Assembly (NCBI RefSeq): GCF_028502605.1
Contig: NC_079233.1
Span: 6,448,001-6,512,000, forward strand
Direction: 5' to 3'
Source of the DNA: Trichoderma breve
Lineage: Eukaryota; Ascomycota; Sordariomycetes; Hypocreales; Hypocreaceae
DNA: 64,000 nt
The translations under genes were made by a program, and so were the position numbers. Below the pieces are notes generated by a model that had not been told where the DNA came from, did no database searches, and saw only the letters and a list, made by a program, of their open reading frames with translations. Below are positions 61,330 through 64,000 of this stretch, piece after piece. How positions within the stretch are numbered: the stretch's first letter is position 1; each line of letters opens with the position of its first letter.

Positions 61330-62903
61330 ATGGCTCGCTTTGTCGATCTGGACGAGGAGGACAGCCAGGCGCAGCCAATGGCCGCCTGGCACGACGCGGG
61401 CAGGCCTCTCGCGTTGGGTGACAACGGGGCCGCCGTCATGGTGGTTGGCGATGGGATTCCTCACGCACGCCGCTTTCCCAGCAGGAAGAGCACCATGACG
61501 GAGAAGCTGCAGCAAGAAAACGCTTCTGCGGCTGGAGAAGGAAAGGAGTTGATGGCTCACAGCGCCATGGGAGAGGCATTCCAGTGCTATCCGTATGCAA
61601 TTCATCCCTTTCTTACACGCTCTGCAAAGAAAAAAAAAAGACTAACTTTGGACTTTTCAGCATCGTCTTTGGCATTGTGTCCCACATTGACCTCAACACT
61701 CTCGACGCATTGGCCCGCTCGTGCCGTGTTATTCACGATGGCTTGATCCAATACCGAGCGAGCCTCATGGGCGCGACGTTGCGCTGCTCTAAGGAGGCTG
61801 TGCCGGTCGACCCAGAGCAGACGCTGCGATACCGCGCGAGAGCGAGTGACTGGAATTATGGCATGGAGGACAGTCGCAACTACAATGGGAAAGCGGGCAG
61901 CTGCGCTCGCGACCTGGTAACTGAGTGCAGGAGATGCGCCGACATCATTTGCAGGGTGAGTTGCTGTTCCTTGCCATTCTTTGTCGTCGATGACGCATAC
62001 GACAAAGCTAGTCTTCCATCTAAGCAGCTGCTAACATTGAACGTTAGAATTGTGCTATTAAGCCTCCTCTTTCGACGGCCCTGCGCGAGAGACACCGTCG
62101 CCTGTGTGTCACTTGCGCAAAAGCCCCCATTGCGGCGCTCGCATCACCGGCGCTGGATATATCTTTGCCTCTCACCTCTGAGGCTGTACAACGTGCAGTC
62201 TGTCAATGCGACACTGAGGGCGTCTGGCTGTGCCAGCCTTGCGGCCATAGTATCCGCAATGCAGACCACGACTATAAAGGGTATGTTTTTGTCCCGACTA
62301 CATCTTTTGGTTTTGTCCAAGGTGGCTGCAATTTGAATCTAATGCGACTGTCAAAATAGTATCTGGCGCTGGCGCACCAAGTACGGAGGTTTTACTGGTA
62401 TTGGAGACGGCGATCGCGGCGTAATCTGCGGCCGCGAAGAAGCCTGTCTCGCTGCCCGTGAAAAGGAGCAAGAAATCGACTGCGATGCCGAGGATGCCCG
62501 GGGTAGCACCCTAGCTCCGTGGTCGACCGGGTCCTCCTCCGGCACCCCGAGCCCGGGCCCACAGCACACCGGCACCCCCCCTGGCGGCGGTTCCGGGTTC
62601 CCGTTTCCCGCCAACGGCACCGTCGAATCCATCATTGAGGAGATGCGCCATCAGCGGACGCCTTCGCCGCAGCTGGGGCCGGGCTACGAGAGACACGAAA
62701 TCGAGGGCATTGGCGGCATCGTCAAGCGCAAGCTCGTCCGCATGGTGCGGGTGGGGGCTTGCGTGCCCGAATGGGAAGACGAAAAGAACAGCAGCAATAA
62801 GATTCTGGCCCGCGAAGTGAATGGCGCTGCACGAAGCTGGTGCGGCTGGTGTTGGCGGGTCATTCCTGGAGACAAAGACAAGCGGCAATGTGCAAAAAGC
62901 TAA
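61330..62903 (+). CDS. F-box-like protein with cysteine-rich segments
   Basis: Four exons, 61330-61592, 61661-61955, 62048-62280 and 62360-62903, give 444 residues. Around residues 85-125 an F-box-like segment (CYPIVFGIVSHIDLNTLDAL, completed by ARSCRVIHD) is split by the first intron. Cysteine pairs then recur: TECRRCADIICRNCAIKP (assembled across intron 2), RRLCVTCAK, CQCDTEGVWLCQPCG, suggesting zinc sites. The C-terminal part has a Gly/Pro/Ser-rich spacer and a conserved-looking end (LVRMVRVGACVPEWEDE, ARSWCGWCWRVIPGD). It may be a substrate adaptor of an SCF ubiquitin ligase, by family inference only; I do not recognise a named orthologue. Confidence 0.8.
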
Positions 62904-63346
62904 AGGCACAAGGGTACAATAAAGTACAACAAAGGATCAAAGGTACTAGACGGTTGGATATGGTTCATTCTTTTTTATGGGTGATGATGATGATGGTCTT
63001 TATTTTATTTTTCTTGCATTACATCGATTGCATAAAGGCATTTTATCTGGGATGATTTATATAGCAATTGCTTTTCGGTTGAGCACTCTGCTCAACACTA
63101 ATGGTGGCGTCACAATAGAGAAAGGATCTCTCACTCACTTGACTGAATTTGCCCGCATCCATCATGAATGTATATGTTGGTCATGAAGTCTTTATCCCAA
63201 CTTTTGTATATCGTACACCACGCTGAGTCCAATGCCCAATTCCCCTTTATACCCATGCTCATCTCAGCATGACATCTTTTCAACACCCCATGCAACCCAA
63301 AGTTGTGTATCTCCATTGGTCAAATTTTATACAGTCATCCAGCCAT
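62904..63346. other. Convergent 3' intergenic region
   Basis: About 440 bases between the F-box gene and the mitochondrial ribosomal gene. AT-rich; nothing recognised. Confidence 0.4.
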
Positions 63347-63997
63347 CTATAACTCGCCCCGGTACAGCATCTCGGCTCTCCTCTTCCTATCCTCCCTCGC
63401 CGCCGTCTTCTTCGGCCCCCACCTTTCCATCTTCCTCTCCAGCTTGCCCTTGAGCCACTGCAAGTGCTCCGGCGGCGCCGGCGCAGCCATCTGCACGAAA
63501 ACAGTCGAGCACTCGAACTTGCGGGCGAGCTTCTGCACGCTCCACGTCAGAGGGTCCTCGTTGCGCAGGCGGCGCATCTCCTCGATGTGCTCCTTTGTCA
63601 GGTTGTATTTGGGCTGGCGGCGCTTATAACGCATCTCGGGAGGCAACTCGCCGTTTGTCTGTGAGTATGCCGTGGGGTTGCTTGCGGTGCTGCGTAGGCG
63701 CGTGATGGCGAGGCGGCGCGGGTCGTTGCGCGGGAGGAAGATGAATGGCGTGTGCGAAGGCGAGGCCTCTGACGCGGGAGGATTGTAGATGATGGAGTCG
63801 GCGGCGGGGAATTCGGTGGTGCGGGAGGGTAGGAAGGAGTCGTGGGGGGAAATCTTGAGGGCTCGCTTGGTGCGGGCGGTGGTTTTGTGGCCGCGGGAGG
63901 AGGTGAAGACGGTAGTTACTGCTGCTCTGGGGGCGGAGAGGCAGCGGAGGGGAGTGAGCAGCTGGGAAGCTGGCCGGAGGAGAGATCGGAGATCCAT
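63347..63997 (-). CDS. MRPL20: Mitochondrial large-subunit ribosomal protein L20 (mL58)
   Basis: A single frame of 216 residues whose start lies three bases from the right edge. The N-terminus is a mitochondrial presequence type (MDLRSLLRPASQLLTPLR). The family core is MRYKRRQPKYNLTKEHIEEM, then RRLRNEDPLTWSVQKLARKF and CSTVFVQMAAPAPPE, followed by a very basic C-terminus (ERKMERWGPKKTAAREDRKR). Yeast Mrpl20 is part of the mitoribosome large subunit. No intron is needed; the upstream promoter lies outside the window. Confidence 0.9.
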   Translation of the reverse strand: MDLRSLLRPASQLLTPLRCLSAPRAAVTTVFTSSRGHKTTARTKRALKISPHDSFLPSRTTEFPAADSIIYNPPASEASPSHTPFIFLPRNDPRRLAITRLRSTASNPTAYSQTNGELPPEMRYKRRQPKYNLTKEHIEEMRRLRNEDPLTWSVQKLARKFECSTVFVQMAAPAPPEHLQWLKGKLERKMERWGPKKTAAREDRKRRAEMLYRGEL

Positions 63998-64000
63998 AAT

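Overview
The window looks like a nuclear fragment of a filamentous ascomycete, most likely a sordariomycete of the Hypocreales (Trichoderma-like). This is inferred from short introns (mostly 51-75 nt) with GTAWGT-type donors, CTRAY-type branch sites and YAG acceptors, and from families typical of Pezizomycotina (fungal HNH_2 proteins, GtaA-type glutaminase, secreted sedolisins, UPF0662/DUF2408, mitochondrial L20). No database search was run. All multi-exon models were spliced by eye, and each keeps an open reading frame through every junction.

Layout. 1-13 kb: the 3' end of a TPR gene; a flavocytochrome b2-type alpha-hydroxy-acid dehydrogenase; an uncharacterised 684-residue protein; a small conserved acidic protein; a PRXL2/AhpC-TSA-like thioredoxin-fold protein; a P-loop kinase of the uridine kinase/YFH7 type; and methionine aminopeptidase 2. 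14-20 kb: a PRELI/Ups2-like lipid-transfer protein, then an accessory locus (about 15.8-19.8 kb) in which an HNH_2 nuclease-like gene sits between inverted minisatellites and clusters of a dispersed motif. 20-24.4 kb: a secreted sedolisin peptidase and a short-chain dehydrogenase. 24.4-27.8 kb: gene-poor, with a tRNA-derived SINE-like element. 27.8-48.9 kb: housekeeping genes, namely an AAAP amino-acid permease, sphingolipid delta-4 desaturase, VAP/Scs2, a UBA-UBX protein, ribosomal P1, a UPF0662 protein, a YCII protein, a Bzz1 F-BAR/C1/SH3 protein and a C2H2 zinc-finger protein. 51.6-64 kb: an ACS-family transporter, secreted glutaminase A, a cysteine-rich F-box protein and mitochondrial ribosomal protein L20, separated by long gene-poor spacers.

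The genes are mostly unrelated housekeeping or nutrient-scavenging functions, not a metabolic cluster. A loose theme of nitrogen and carbon scavenging (sedolisin, glutaminase, amino-acid permease, lactate-type dehydrogenase) is visible, but nothing shows co-regulation. The region most likely to be novel is the HNH locus. The SINE-like element and three GC-AG introns, two of which interrupt catalytic motifs, are the other notable observations.
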